Positions 7,567 to 16,726 of a stretch of 64,000 nucleotides of DNA are shown here, piece after piece. This stretch comes from Natronolimnohabitans sp. A-GB9 (GTDB lineage Archaea > Halobacteriota > Halobacteria > Halobacteriales > Natrialbaceae): NCBI RefSeq assembly GCF_030848565.1, contig NZ_JAVDDV010000002.1:1-64000 (forward strand), in the 5' to 3' direction. The notes beneath the pieces were generated by a model that saw only the letters and a program-made list of their open reading frames with translations, was not told the DNA's origin and did not search any database. The stretch's first letter is position 1. Every line of letters starts with the position of its first letter. The translations under genes and the position numbers were made by a program.

Positions 7567-10095
7567 TTAGTTCTGACGGCGGAGCGCCAGCATGGCGGCG
7601 CCGATCAGAGCCGAGATGGCGACAGCGACACCGAAGCCGGGCGTACCGTCATCGTCGGCTTCGTCGTCATCGTCGTCGTCAGCTGCGTCGTCGTCAGCTG
7701 CGTCGTCGTCATCGTCGACGGGTGCGTCGTCGTCGCCGTCATCCTTCTCGGTGACGGTCAGCGTACCCTCATCGGTGGCGTCGTCGGCAGTGACCTTCCA
7801 GTCGTAGCTGTCAGCGTCAAGGCCGTCGACTTCGAAGGTGACCGTTGCGGAGTCGTCACCGTCGACCGTCAGGTCAGCGTCGTAGACCGAGCCGGCGATC
7901 TCGAGTTCGACCGTCGTGGTCACTTCGTCGGCGTCGTTGTTGGTGACCGTGGTGTCGAACTCAGCGGTTTCGCCTTCCTCGATGTCGTCGACGTCGACGT
8001 TAACGTCGAGACCCTCATCGTCGTCGACAGGCTCGTCACCGTCGACGAGCAGCGTCTCGATTTCGTCGTCATCTTCATCGAGGGAGTCTTCGACGAGCAG
8101 GTCAGCGTAGACGCCGGACTGCTCGTCACCGAGGTCGAACTCGGCCGTGAAGACGTTGTTGCCGTCCTCGTTCGCTTCGACGACAGCGTCCGTGGTGTCG
8201 ACGAAGCCACCTTCGTCAGACGGCGAGTCGATGTCAGCCGGGAGCTCCGTACCGGGTGCGACCGTCGTCGTACCCGTCACGGTTGCGCCGTCAACGGCTT
8301 CGATCTGGTCAGCGGAGTCGTCCCACTCGACCTCGCGCTCGTTGAGATCGTACGCGAACTCGAGTTCGATATCGTCATCGTCGTCTTCGTCAACGTAGTC
8401 GCTGTTGTAGTTGACGATGAACGTACCTTCGATCGAGTCAGTGTCGTCCTCGGTGATACCCTCGGTGACTTCGAAGATCAGGTTGCCTTCGTAGTCGTCC
8501 TCGTCGTCAGTGACGAGCGAGAGGGCGAGTTCTTCGTCACCGTGGTCGTCGACACTGTTGTTGGTGGCCCACGTGTACTCATCGTCGAACGGACCGTCAT
8601 CGTCGCCTTCCAGCTCAACGACGATGCCTTCCTCATCGTAGAGCTCGTCAACGTCGTACTCTGCGAGCTCGTCGATCATGCCGTCAGCACCGAAGTCCTC
8701 GACTTCGATGAAGACACCGTCGTCGTCAGCGATCTCGCTGGTCTCCGTGATCAGACCATCTTCCATCGCTTCCTGGTAGTCTTCGAAGTCGCTAACGGAT
8801 TCGTCTTCAGGTGCCGTGTAGACGTTGACGTCGCTGAAGTCAGCGCGGTCGCCAACGACGAGGCGGTCACGGTCGCCTTCAGTTTCCCACTCGAATTCTT
8901 CTTCGTCAGCATCCCAGGCGTCGTCGAAGTAAGCCTGAGCGTCAACGTCCTCGGTACTCTCTAGTTCACCGACAGACAGGTCCCAGTTGTACGCAGGGAG
9001 GGACTCGGTGTCGTCACCGTCGAGGAGGTTTTCATCTGCATCCTCCGGGATGTATTCGTCGGAGATCTCCGCATCATCGTAGTCGTCTGGGAGGACCCAG
9101 GTCGACGTGTGAGCGTTGAACTGGACGACAACTTCGTCGTCGTCGAGTTCGTCGAGATCGTAGACGGAGACCGCGGAGACGTAGCCGTCGTCCGCGTCAC
9201 CGAGGACGAGCGTCGCTTCGTCGGACTCCTCGGCGGTGAACGTGATGTTCGCGATGTCACCTTCGCTGACGGAGTCGACGTCAACGAACTCCCAGTCAGC
9301 ATCGTCGTCGGTCACCGTAACCGAGGCGGTGTCCTCTGCGAAGGAGTCAGTGACGTTGAAGGTGAACTCGTACTCGCCGGTGTCGATGTCAGCGTTGGTG
9401 AATTCGGCGTCGAATTCGAACTCGTCGTCACCCTCGTACTGGTCGTCACCGACGAGCAGGGAGACGACGTCGTCGTCGTCATCCACTTCGATGTTGTCGA
9501 ACTCGTTCTCGAAGAGCTCTTCGAGCTCGTCGTAATCGAGATCGTCCGCAGTGACGTTCACCCACTGCTCGTCACGGTCGGACTCGAATTCGACAACGGC
9601 GTCTTCGTCATCTTCGTTGACGGTGCTGCTGTCGAACTCAACGTCGAGGTCTTCTTCTTCAACCCAGAACTCGACCTCGTCGAGTCCCGTACTCTCGTCA
9701 GCGACCAAGTGGTACGGTTCGTCGATCTTGAGTTCAGTAGTGTCGAGTTCTGCCTCGTGGAGACCAGTGGTTTCGTTCTCCTCAATGCGGAGAGTGGTCT
9801 CACGCGTGTCCGAATCAGTATCTGACGAGGAGAGGCCCTCGTGGACCTCGATACCCGAGACGCCCTCGAGATCAACGTCCTCGTGAGCGTCGTTAATCGT
9901 GACTACTTGTCCTGCCCAAACGGGATCCAATTCAGCTGGGTCGCTCACCGTCGGACCGTCGTCGTCAGGGTCCGCAGGAGCGGTCGCCGCTGCGCCGCCC
10001 GCGAACGCTGCGGACATGGCGACAACGGACATGACCATAAGCGCGGCCAGGAACACTGCGCGTCCCTTTTCGCGATAAGTCGTGTTGTCTGTCAT
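7567..10095 (-). CDS. csg: S-layer glycoprotein with PGF-CTERM anchor
   Basis: 842-residue main surface-layer protein. N-terminus: MTDNTTYREKGRAVFLAALM with a long charged n-region and hydrophobic core ending near AFAGGAAATA, typical of the haloarchaeal surface glycoprotein signal peptide. The body is extremely acidic (many Asp/Glu runs) with beta-rich Ig-like repeats and several N-x-S/T sequons (such as NVT, NIT, NNS). The C-terminus has a Thr/Asp-rich linker, then TPGFGVAVAISALIG and ALRRQN. This is a PGF-CTERM tripartite tail, expected to be processed and lipid-anchored by the archaeosortase ArtA. Flanking regulators at 6587/7137 are convergent. Identification as the main S-layer protein is by architecture; another large surface glycoprotein is possible. 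Confidence 0.92.
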   Translation of the reverse strand: MTDNTTYREKGRAVFLAALMVMSVVAMSAAFAGGAAATAPADPDDDGPTVSDPAELDPVWAGQVVTINDAHEDVDLEGVSGIEVHEGLSSSDTDSDTRETTLRIEENETTGLHEAELDTTELKIDEPYHLVADESTGLDEVEFWVEEEDLDVEFDSSTVNEDDEDAVVEFESDRDEQWVNVTADDLDYDELEELFENEFDNIEVDDDDDVVSLLVGDDQYEGDDEFEFDAEFTNADIDTGEYEFTFNVTDSFAEDTASVTVTDDDADWEFVDVDSVSEGDIANITFTAEESDEATLVLGDADDGYVSAVSVYDLDELDDDEVVVQFNAHTSTWVLPDDYDDAEISDEYIPEDADENLLDGDDTESLPAYNWDLSVGELESTEDVDAQAYFDDAWDADEEEFEWETEGDRDRLVVGDRADFSDVNVYTAPEDESVSDFEDYQEAMEDGLITETSEIADDDGVFIEVEDFGADGMIDELAEYDVDELYDEEGIVVELEGDDDGPFDDEYTWATNNSVDDHGDEELALSLVTDDEDDYEGNLIFEVTEGITEDDTDSIEGTFIVNYNSDYVDEDDDDDIELEFAYDLNEREVEWDDSADQIEAVDGATVTGTTTVAPGTELPADIDSPSDEGGFVDTTDAVVEANEDGNNVFTAEFDLGDEQSGVYADLLVEDSLDEDDDEIETLLVDGDEPVDDDEGLDVNVDVDDIEEGETAEFDTTVTNNDADEVTTTVELEIAGSVYDADLTVDGDDSATVTFEVDGLDADSYDWKVTADDATDEGTLTVTEKDDGDDDAPVDDDDDAADDDAADDDDDDEADDDGTPGFGVAVAISALIGAAMLALRRQN

Positions 10096-10227
10096 TTGTT
10101 ATGTTAGTGTTTGATTTCGATTAGTTAGCGAGCTATTCACTGGAGGCGATTCCAGCACTCCACTGTCAGGTCATCGTCTTCCGACTCGACCTTCCGGGTA
10201 GGGGTATCTGAATCTATTTCCAGGCTC

Positions 10228-10258
10228 GGCATAAGTTTTGTGTTAGCGTATTTTCGGC
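10228..10258 (-). promoter_or_regulatory. candidate csg promoter
   Basis: On the minus strand this reads CGAAAATACGCTAAC followed by CACAAAACTTATGCC, two overlapping BRE/TATA-like elements. Initiation about 26 bp downstream (near 10205) would leave a 5' leader of about 110 nt before ATG 10095. Long leaders are known for S-layer mRNAs of other haloarchaea; the exact start here is inference. Confidence 0.4.
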
Positions 10259-10332
10259 AATCTGAAATGAGTTAATGGGAATATACCGACGAGAGCACGT
10301 CTCGAGCCGGTTGCCGATTTCGAAGCGAAACG

Positions 10333-10351
10333 ACCCCCAGAAAGAGGGGGT
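10333..10351. repeat. short GC-armed hairpin
   Basis: ACCCCC-AGAAAGA-GGGGGT: perfect 6 bp arms with a 7 nt loop between the csg promoter and the COG1361 operon promoter. It may be structural or regulatory; role unknown. Confidence 0.45.
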
Positions 10352-10609
10352 ATCGCAACGATAATATACGCCCGGTAACGAGCCGTTAGCGTCGACACTG
10401 ATCGACGAGACGACCACTCGAGGTCGGCGTGTCGCGTCGTGGGGGCCAGCTACCGAGTAGGGACCGTGGCTCGTTTTTCGCGCCCCCGATGCGTGCGTAC
10501 GATCAGATTACTGGTCGCGTCCCGACGCCGAATCACCGGCGCCGGACGCCCGCGGTCGAGCGTGCCATCGCGCGCTCGTCTCGGACTGACTGACTGTTCA
10601 GACACAAAA

Positions 10610-10616
10610 TTTATAA
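10610..10616 (+). promoter_or_regulatory. TATA box of the COG1361/RND operon
   Basis: TTTATAA preceded by an A-rich CACAAAA (BRE-like). The centre, about 10613, is 28 bp from ATG 10641, so transcription is expected to start at or next to that ATG. Confidence 0.6.
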
Positions 10617-10640
10617 CCGGATCGTACACCGGTCTAGCTA

Positions 10641-10742
10641 ATGACAGACTGCCCTCCCGCCAGCACTGCCGACTCGAGTCGAGTCGGTCCAGTGGTGGCG
10701 CGGTCGCTTGGAGACGTCCCGCGTGCGTGGTGGTCCCCGTGA
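10641..10742 (+). CDS. leaderless mini-ORF overlapping the COG1361 start
   Basis: 33-codon frame starting at the predicted transcription start (ATG 10641; MTDCPPASTADSS...PRAWWSP). Its stop TGA (10740-10742) overlaps the GTG start codon of the COG1361 gene at 10739 in the tetranucleotide GTGA. This is the standard layout for translational coupling. It could be an upstream regulatory ORF. Alternatively it could be the true N-terminus of the next protein, separated by a frameshift (natural or sequencing), since the encoded residues would extend the n-region of that signal peptide. Confidence 0.5.
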   Translation: MTDCPPASTADSSRVGPVVARSLGDVPRAWWSP

Positions 10743-12355
10743 TTCGTCGACGGCTCGCCGTGGTCGTATTCGTCGTGGTACTGACCGTGAGTGCGATGGT
10801 GGTCCCGGTCGGTGTGTTTGCTGAGGACCGGTCCCAGTCCTCGACCGCGAGTGGATCGCTAGACCGCGGTGAACCCGACCTCTCCGTCCACCTGCCCGAC
10901 GACGAGGTCACACCGGGGACGATCGACGAACTCGCCTTCGAGATCCGCAACGACGGCACCGTCATCACGGGCTCGGATAGCCGCGTCACCGACGCGACTG
11001 CCGTCACCGTCGAACTCGAGGACGCCGGTCCGTTCGAGGCGGAGACCGACGAGATCGCTATCGGTCCCGTCCAGGACGGCAGCGTCAGCGAGGCGCCCCT
11101 CCCGGTGAGCGTCCCCAAAGACATCGAGCCCGGCGAGTACGACGTCACCGTCGAGGTCAGTTACACGCACGTCTGGCAGGTCTCGAGCGACGGCAGCGTC
11201 GACCGCCAGAGCGAGACCGAGACCCACGACGTCACCGTCGAGGTTCCGGACGAACCTCGATTCGACGTGACAGACGTCTCGACGGCCGTCGAGCCCGGCG
11301 CAAGCGGTGACGCCGAAATCGAGATCACGAACACCGGCACCGAACCCGCAACCGAGACGCGGACCACGATCACCGCCGGTGGCGGCGTCGTCGTCGACGG
11401 CGGGACGGCCGAAGAGGTCCTCGGCGACCTCGATCCTGGCGAGTCGGCGACGGCGATCGTCTCGGCCCAGATCAGCGACGACGTCAGTGCCGGCGAGAAG
11501 CCACTCGACCTCGAGTTCACCTATCGGGACGGAAACGGCGTCCAGCAGACGGCCGAACCCGAAACGGCGAGTCTCGCACCCGCAGGCGAGCAGTCGTTCG
11601 CCATCGAGAAGCTCGAGGCCGATCTCTCGGTCGGCGCAGCCGGCACGGTCGAGGGCGACGTTCGCAACGAGGGGCCGCGGACGATCGACGACGCGGTGCT
11701 CGTCGTCGAGCCGATGAGCGACTCGCTGTTCGTCGAGGATACCCACTACGCTCTGCCGGAGCTGAAACCGGGCGAGACGGCCGCGTTCGACTACTCGACT
11801 GACGTAAGCGGGCAAGCCGACGCGGGCGCTCGCCAGCTGCAGTTCCACGTCGAGTACACCGGTGGCGACGAGACGCCGCTCCAGGACGGCCCTCATTCGG
11901 AACGCGTCGTCGTCGACGGCCAGGTCGACGAGTTCTCGATCGACGGGGTCGACACCACCGTCAGACAGGGCGAGACCGACGACCTCCTGCTCGAGATCAC
12001 CAACGAACGGTCCCAGACGCTGTCGAACATCGACGCGATGTTGTACACCGGAAGCGATCTCGCGACCGATAACGACGAGGCGTTCGTCGCCGAACTCGAG
12101 CCCGGCGAGTCGGCCGAGATTCCGTTCGACATCTCCGCTGCGGACACCGCCGCAGTCGAGACGCATCCGATCGAACTGGACTTCCAGTACGATACGGAGC
12201 GAGGCGAGACGGTCGTCTCGGATACGTATCAGCATCCGATCGACGTCGTCGACGGCGAGAACGACGACGGCGGCGGCTTCGGATCGATCGTCGGCGTCCT
12301 CGCCGTGCTCGCACTCTCCGGAATCGGGCTCGTAACCTGGCGCCAACGGGGATAA
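10739..12355 (+). CDS. COG1361-type secreted S-layer-like protein (CARDB/NEW3 domains)
   Basis: 538-residue envelope protein. From GTG 10739: a signal peptide (basic IRRRLA, hydrophobic VVVFVVVLTVSAMVV, cut near FAED). Next come repeated Ig-like modules in which the phrases 'LEPGE/LDPGESAT' and 'ITNTGTEP' mark CARDB/NEW3 folds (residues about 45-500). A C-terminal glycine-rich linker and one membrane helix (GSIVGVLAVLALSGIGLVTW) end in Arg/Gly. The next gene, an RND exporter, starts 4 bp after the stop. COG1361 proteins next to MMPL-like RND pumps are a recurring haloarchaeal pair, so a periplasm-like adaptor role is inferred. Earlier GTG codons at 10727 and 10730 are alternative starts. Confidence 0.8.
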   Translation: MIRRRLAVVVFVVVLTVSAMVVPVGVFAEDRSQSSTASGSLDRGEPDLSVHLPDDEVTPGTIDELAFEIRNDGTVITGSDSRVTDATAVTVELEDAGPFEAETDEIAIGPVQDGSVSEAPLPVSVPKDIEPGEYDVTVEVSYTHVWQVSSDGSVDRQSETETHDVTVEVPDEPRFDVTDVSTAVEPGASGDAEIEITNTGTEPATETRTTITAGGGVVVDGGTAEEVLGDLDPGESATAIVSAQISDDVSAGEKPLDLEFTYRDGNGVQQTAEPETASLAPAGEQSFAIEKLEADLSVGAAGTVEGDVRNEGPRTIDDAVLVVEPMSDSLFVEDTHYALPELKPGETAAFDYSTDVSGQADAGARQLQFHVEYTGGDETPLQDGPHSERVVVDGQVDEFSIDGVDTTVRQGETDDLLLEITNERSQTLSNIDAMLYTGSDLATDNDEAFVAELEPGESAEIPFDISAADTAAVETHPIELDFQYDTERGETVVSDTYQHPIDVVDGENDDGGGFGSIVGVLAVLALSGIGLVTWRQRG

Positions 12356-12359
12356 CCGA

Positions 12360-14996
12360 ATGAGCGACGCCGATCGCGTCGACGACCGGGAGCGTGAGGG
12401 CGAGTCCGCTGGTCGGTCCGACACCGCCTCGAGCGAGGCGTCGACGACTCGAGAGCGCGCCGGGACCAGCCTGTCCGAGCGACTCGCCGAGCGACTGCCC
12501 TCGAGGGGGAGTGATGGTGACCGTGAGAACCCGTTTACCCGTCGCGTCAACCCGCTGATCTCGAACCGGCCGTGGACGGTCGTCCTCGTGTTTCTGTTGG
12601 TGACCGGCGTCTTTATCGCCGGCGCCGGCATGGGCGGCGGGGAGCAAGAGGCAGGTGCCGACCAGTTCGCGGACGACACCGACGAAGCCGAGGCCTTCGA
12701 GAGCATCCAGGACGACTTCGGTCACACCGGCCACGACGACGGTGGGGCGACGGCCCAGCTGTTCTTCGAAGACGAACGAAACGTCCTCTCACAGCCGAAC
12801 CTGTTGCGGATGCTCGAGTTCCAGGACGAAGTCGAGACACGAGACGGGCTCCGCGTCGAATCGACCACGAGCCCGGCCTCTCTCGTCGCCGAACAGCTCG
12901 ATCCAGAGGCACAGACGCCCGAAGAGCAGTATCGGGCGGTCGAACGCGCCCCACAGCGACAGCTCGAGGATGCAATTGCCGAGGCCGACGAGGTCGCCGG
13001 CCTCCCTGTCAGCACCGACTTCACGCAGTCGTCCGCCCAGGCAGACGTCGCCCAGATCGCGATCACGTACGACACGGCGCCGATGTCGGAGACGAACGAT
13101 CACGCGGACCTGCAGTTCGAAACCGTTGAAATAGCGAACGATATCGAGGGATTCGACACGGACGAGAACGTCGTCATCTTCGGTGATGCGATCATCGAAG
13201 AGGAGACTCTCCAACTTCTCGGCGATACCTCGATCGTCGTCTTCCCGGCAGCGATGATTCTCATCCTCTTTTTCCTGCTTGTCGCCTACCGTGATCCGAT
13301 CGATCTCGGACTTGGACTCGTCGCGTTGCTGATGACGATGATCTGGACGTTCGGATTTATGGGATTCGCGAACATTCCGTTTTCGGACTCGCTGATCGTC
13401 GTCTTCCCGTTGTTGCTCGCCGTGGGGATCGACTTCGGCATCCACATCATCAATCGCTACCGCGAGGAGCGAGCCACGGGGACGCCTATCGGGGAGTCGA
13501 TGTCGATCACGGCGTCACAGCTGTCGACGGCGTTTTTGATCGTGACGCTGACGACCGTCTTCAGCTTCGCGGCGAACCTGGTCAGTTCGATGGATGGGCT
13601 CAGACACTTCGGCATCGTCGCCGCTGCGGGGATGATCTTCACGTTCCTCATTTTCGGTCTCTTCCTTCCGGCTGGGAAGGTCGGCTTCGACCGGCTTCGA
13701 GAGGGGACACGTTTCCCGCAGTTCGGAACGACACCGCTTGGCCGCGAGAACTCACGCCTTGGCGCGATACTCCCGGTCGGGGTCCGGATCGCCCGCGTCG
13801 CGCCGGCGATCTTTCTCGTCACGATGCTGATCTTTGGCGGCGCTGCTGCGGCGTACGGTACCGGCGTCGACACCGAGTTCGACGAGGAAGCGTTCTTCCC
13901 CGAGGAAGAGCGACTCGAACAGTACGAACACCTCCCCGGACCGCTGGCGCCGGGCGAGTATACGTTCATGACGGTCCTCGACTACCTGGAAGAGGATTTC
14001 GACCAGGGAATGGAAAGCACCATCACGATCTATATCGACGACGGGGAGTTACGCTCCGACACCGCGTTGCGCGATATCGAGCGCGCACTCGAGAATCCAC
14101 CCGAAGAGTTCGAGACCGATGGCAGACAGGCCGACGCCGAAAGCATCCTGTCGGTCATCGAACGCCACGCCGCCGAGGACCCAGAGTTCGACGCGGTCGT
14201 CACGCGCTACGATTCGAACGGTGACGGGACGCCGGATCGCGACGTCGACGCGGTCTACGACGAACTGTTCGACTCCGAGGCCAGCGACGAGGCGAGCCAG
14301 TGGCTCACGACCGACCGTGGGGCAACACAGATCGAGATTACGGTCGACGTCGACGCGGAACAAGACGACGCCGTTCTCGCGGCACAACAGACCGCCGACG
14401 AACTCCCGATGGACGCGACGGCGACCGGTCAGCTGGTCATCTTCGAGTCCGTAATCGACGAGACGACCGACGCATCGATCAATAGCCTCGCCATCGCGTT
14501 TCTCCTGACGGCAATCTTCCTCGTTCTAACCTACTGGTGGCTCGAGGGACGGGCGATATACGGCGTTCTCAACCTCGTGCCGGTGTTGTTGACCGTCGCG
14601 TTCCTCGCCGGTTCGATGCGATACTTCGACATCCCGCTGAGTCCGATCAACGCCCCGATTCTCTCGGTCTCGATCGGACTCGGCGTCGATTACACCGTCC
14701 ACTTCATGCATCGGTTCGTCGACGAGTTCGAAGACCGCCAGGACGTCCACGAGGCGCTTCTCGTAACCGTTCGCGGAACTGGCGGTGCGCTGACCGGCAG
14801 TATGCTGACGACCGTCTGTGGACTGGGCGTCCTGTACGCGGCGTTGATTCCGCTGATCATGGAGTTCGGACTGCTTCTTGCACTGGGGGTCTTCTATGCC
14901 TGTATTACGTCGATCCTCGTTCTTCCCTCGGTGATCGTCGTCTGGGACCGCCTCGAGTCGACCGATCGCTTGCCGACGATGGCGTCCTGGCGGTGA
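12360..14996 (+). CDS. RND superfamily exporter (MMPL type)
   Basis: 878-residue proton- or ion-driven membrane exporter. It has a cytosolic charged N-terminus (residues 1-60), TM1 (WTVVLVFLLVTGVFIAG), a large extracytoplasmic domain, then five TM helices (about 290-440) containing the RND motif VGIDFGIHIINRYREE. A second half repeats the pattern: TM, external domain, and five TMs with VGLGVDYTVHFMHRF-like sequence SIGLGVDYTVHFM. The acidic residues GIDFG and GVDYT are the usual ion-relay positions. It forms an operon with the COG1361 protein (4 bp gap). Substrate unknown; lipids, carotenoids or hydrophobic drugs are typical for the family. Confidence 0.88.
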   Translation: MSDADRVDDREREGESAGRSDTASSEASTTRERAGTSLSERLAERLPSRGSDGDRENPFTRRVNPLISNRPWTVVLVFLLVTGVFIAGAGMGGGEQEAGADQFADDTDEAEAFESIQDDFGHTGHDDGGATAQLFFEDERNVLSQPNLLRMLEFQDEVETRDGLRVESTTSPASLVAEQLDPEAQTPEEQYRAVERAPQRQLEDAIAEADEVAGLPVSTDFTQSSAQADVAQIAITYDTAPMSETNDHADLQFETVEIANDIEGFDTDENVVIFGDAIIEEETLQLLGDTSIVVFPAAMILILFFLLVAYRDPIDLGLGLVALLMTMIWTFGFMGFANIPFSDSLIVVFPLLLAVGIDFGIHIINRYREERATGTPIGESMSITASQLSTAFLIVTLTTVFSFAANLVSSMDGLRHFGIVAAAGMIFTFLIFGLFLPAGKVGFDRLREGTRFPQFGTTPLGRENSRLGAILPVGVRIARVAPAIFLVTMLIFGGAAAAYGTGVDTEFDEEAFFPEEERLEQYEHLPGPLAPGEYTFMTVLDYLEEDFDQGMESTITIYIDDGELRSDTALRDIERALENPPEEFETDGRQADAESILSVIERHAAEDPEFDAVVTRYDSNGDGTPDRDVDAVYDELFDSEASDEASQWLTTDRGATQIEITVDVDAEQDDAVLAAQQTADELPMDATATGQLVIFESVIDETTDASINSLAIAFLLTAIFLVLTYWWLEGRAIYGVLNLVPVLLTVAFLAGSMRYFDIPLSPINAPILSVSIGLGVDYTVHFMHRFVDEFEDRQDVHEALLVTVRGTGGALTGSMLTTVCGLGVLYAALIPLIMEFGLLLALGVFYACITSILVLPSVIVVWDRLESTDRLPTMASWR

Positions 14997-15097
14997 TCGA
15001 CATCGACTCAACCGTCAGTCTTCGTTTTTGTCCGGAAAACGTACAGAATCAAGTACGTGTAGTCAAAAGAAGTGGTACTCACGGTGGGTGAGAGATC

Positions 15098-15856
15098 ATG
15101 AACACATCTGCATCGGATGCCCTCGAGGCGTTCGAGCGACTCGGGTTGACGAGCTACGAGGCGAAGGTGTTTATCGCGCTCCAGCGTCTCGGTTCCGGAA
15201 CCGCACGCGACGTCTCCGACGTCGTCGACGTACCACGATCACAGGTCTACAGCGTCGCCGAAAACTTAGCCGAGCGTGGGCTGATCGAGGTACAGCAATC
15301 GAGCCCGATTCGCTATCGACCGGTAAGCGTCGACGAAGCTCGACAACTGCTCCGAAAGGACTTCGAGACCGAACAGGACCGTGCGTTTACGTACGTCGAA
15401 TCCGTTCGCGAGGAGGCAAAGGCCGACGACGAACAGGAGAGCGTCTGGACCGTTCGCGGCCGAGAACGCGTTACGGAGCGTCTTCGGAGTCTCGTCAGCG
15501 AGGCCGATCAGCGGATCGTCGTTGCGATATCGAATCCAGAGCTGATCGACGACGAATCGGTCTCCCTGCTCGAGGGACGTGCGGCCGACGGGATAACGGT
15601 TCGCGTGCTCACGGACAGCGACGACGTCGGCGCTCGGTTCGACTCCTGTGACGGAATCGACGTCACCGTACAACGACGTCAGTTCGTGGCCGACGATAGT
15701 TGGGGACGACTGATCGTCGTCGATACGGACACGATCCTCTTGAGCGTCGTCGACGCCGGAACCGAAACCGCCATCTGGAGTTCACAGTCTCCGCTCGCGT
15801 CGATTCTCGTCGAACTGGCCACGAGCAGGATCGAGCGATCGACGGTCGTCGCCTGA
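15098..15856 (+). CDS. TrmB family transcriptional regulator
   Basis: 252-residue regulator. Residues 8-75 are a TrmB winged helix (LGLTSYEAKVFIALQRLGSG, then DVPRSQVYSVAENLAERGLI). After a coiled segment comes the TrmB C-terminal effector domain (about 110-245, TVRGRERVTERLRSL through VVDTDTILLSVVDAG). This truncated type lacks the long sugar-binding extension. It lies 101 bp downstream of and in line with the RND exporter gene, so local control of that operon is a natural guess. In haloarchaea such short TrmB proteins often govern transport or metabolism genes. Confidence 0.85.
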   Translation: MNTSASDALEAFERLGLTSYEAKVFIALQRLGSGTARDVSDVVDVPRSQVYSVAENLAERGLIEVQQSSPIRYRPVSVDEARQLLRKDFETEQDRAFTYVESVREEAKADDEQESVWTVRGRERVTERLRSLVSEADQRIVVAISNPELIDDESVSLLEGRAADGITVRVLTDSDDVGARFDSCDGIDVTVQRRQFVADDSWGRLIVVDTDTILLSVVDAGTETAIWSSQSPLASILVELATSRIERSTVVA

Positions 15857-15883
15857 CCGCCGATAGCACTGACGTGGTGGAAG

Positions 15884-16678
15884 TTAGAACGGGAACAGCG
15901 AGTCGGCCTCGAGATCGCGTTCTAACAGTTCGATCTCGTGGCCGTCCTGGTCTTTCGTGAAGGCGTACATGTTGTCGTTGCTCTCCGGATCGCGGTAGTC
16001 GGGGGCCTCTCGCTCGAGGAGCGTCTCCCAGTCGTCGGTGAGGTCGTCGACGCGGATACAGAGATGGCCCCAGGCGTCGCCGAACTCGTAGGAGCGGCCG
16101 TCGTAGTTGTAGGTCAACTCGAGGGACATCGCCTCGGGGGCGGCGTCTTCGGGTTCGACGAAGTAGTTCGCGAAGGAGTCTGCCTCCCAGCGACGAGTCG
16201 GCTGGTACTCGAATTTTCGGGTCCAGAAGCCGAGTGCCTCGTCGGCGTCCTCGACACGGATCATGGTGTGGTCGAGCGACCACAGCGCCCCCTCGTCGGG
16301 GTCGCGCTGGACGATCTCGATCTCGTGGCCGTCGGGGTCTTTGACGAACGCGTAGCGGCCGCCACAGGATTCGGGGTCACGATAATCCGCGACGCCCTCG
16401 TCCATCAGCTGCTGGTAGTAGTCCTCGAGTTCGCCCTCGGGAACGCGGACCGCAATGTGGCCCCAGGCGTCGCCCGGTTCGACGTCCTCGCCTTCGTTGT
16501 GGGTGAGCTCGAGCATCGCACCCTCCTCGTGCATCTCCTCGGGACCCAGATAGACGATGGTGAAGCCGTCGCCCTCGAAGCGATCTTTCTCCTCGTACTC
16601 GAGGTGCGTCTGGTACCAGTCGAGTGACTCCTCGAGGTCCGAGACGCGGATCATCGTGTGGTCGAGCGTTCCGTCCAT
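15884..16678 (-). CDS. tandem VOC-domain protein (glyoxalase/dioxygenase-like)
   Basis: 264-residue protein made of two vicinal-oxygen-chelate modules. Module 1, residues 1-125: LDHTMIRVSDLEESLDWY ... GRYAFVKDPDGHEIEI. Module 2, 133-262: LDHTMIRVEDADEALGFW ... NMYAFTKDQDGHEIEL. Each has the His near its start and the E of HEIE as likely metal ligands. Two modules in one chain resemble fused glyoxalase I or extradiol dioxygenases. Substrate undetermined; a methylglyoxal lyase using gamma-glutamylcysteine is possible. ATG 16678 is preferred; 16705 adds nine residues. Confidence 0.78.
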   Translation of the reverse strand: MDGTLDHTMIRVSDLEESLDWYQTHLEYEEKDRFEGDGFTIVYLGPEEMHEEGAMLELTHNEGEDVEPGDAWGHIAVRVPEGELEDYYQQLMDEGVADYRDPESCGGRYAFVKDPDGHEIEIVQRDPDEGALWSLDHTMIRVEDADEALGFWTRKFEYQPTRRWEADSFANYFVEPEDAAPEAMSLELTYNYDGRSYEFGDAWGHLCIRVDDLTDDWETLLEREAPDYRDPESNDNMYAFTKDQDGHEIELLERDLEADSLFPF

Positions 16679-16726
16679 ACGCGAATCCTCGCTTGCGGAC
16701 GGCAAAAACGTGGCGAAGGCGGTGGT

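Larger units (their letters stand above)
10096..10638. other. long divergent intergenic region upstream of the S-layer gene
   Basis: More than 500 bp without a convincing gene. It contains a promoter candidate for csg at 10228-10258, a GC-armed hairpin at 10333-10351, an AT-rich box GATAATATACG near 10359-10369, and the promoter of the COG1361 operon near 10610. Confidence 0.6.

Noticed and set aside
7363-8964. Long plus-strand ORF (533 aa) opposite the S-layer gene
   Set aside because: Val/Asp-rich shadow produced by the GAC/GTC-rich codons of csg on the other strand; no domain.
10214-10417. 67 aa minus-strand ORF upstream of csg
   Set aside because: Overlaps the probable csg promoter and has no haloarchaeal composition bias.
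10859-12706. 615 aa minus-strand ORF opposite the COG1361 gene
   Set aside because: Shadow frame; the plus strand has the signal peptide, Ig-like modules and the operon partner.
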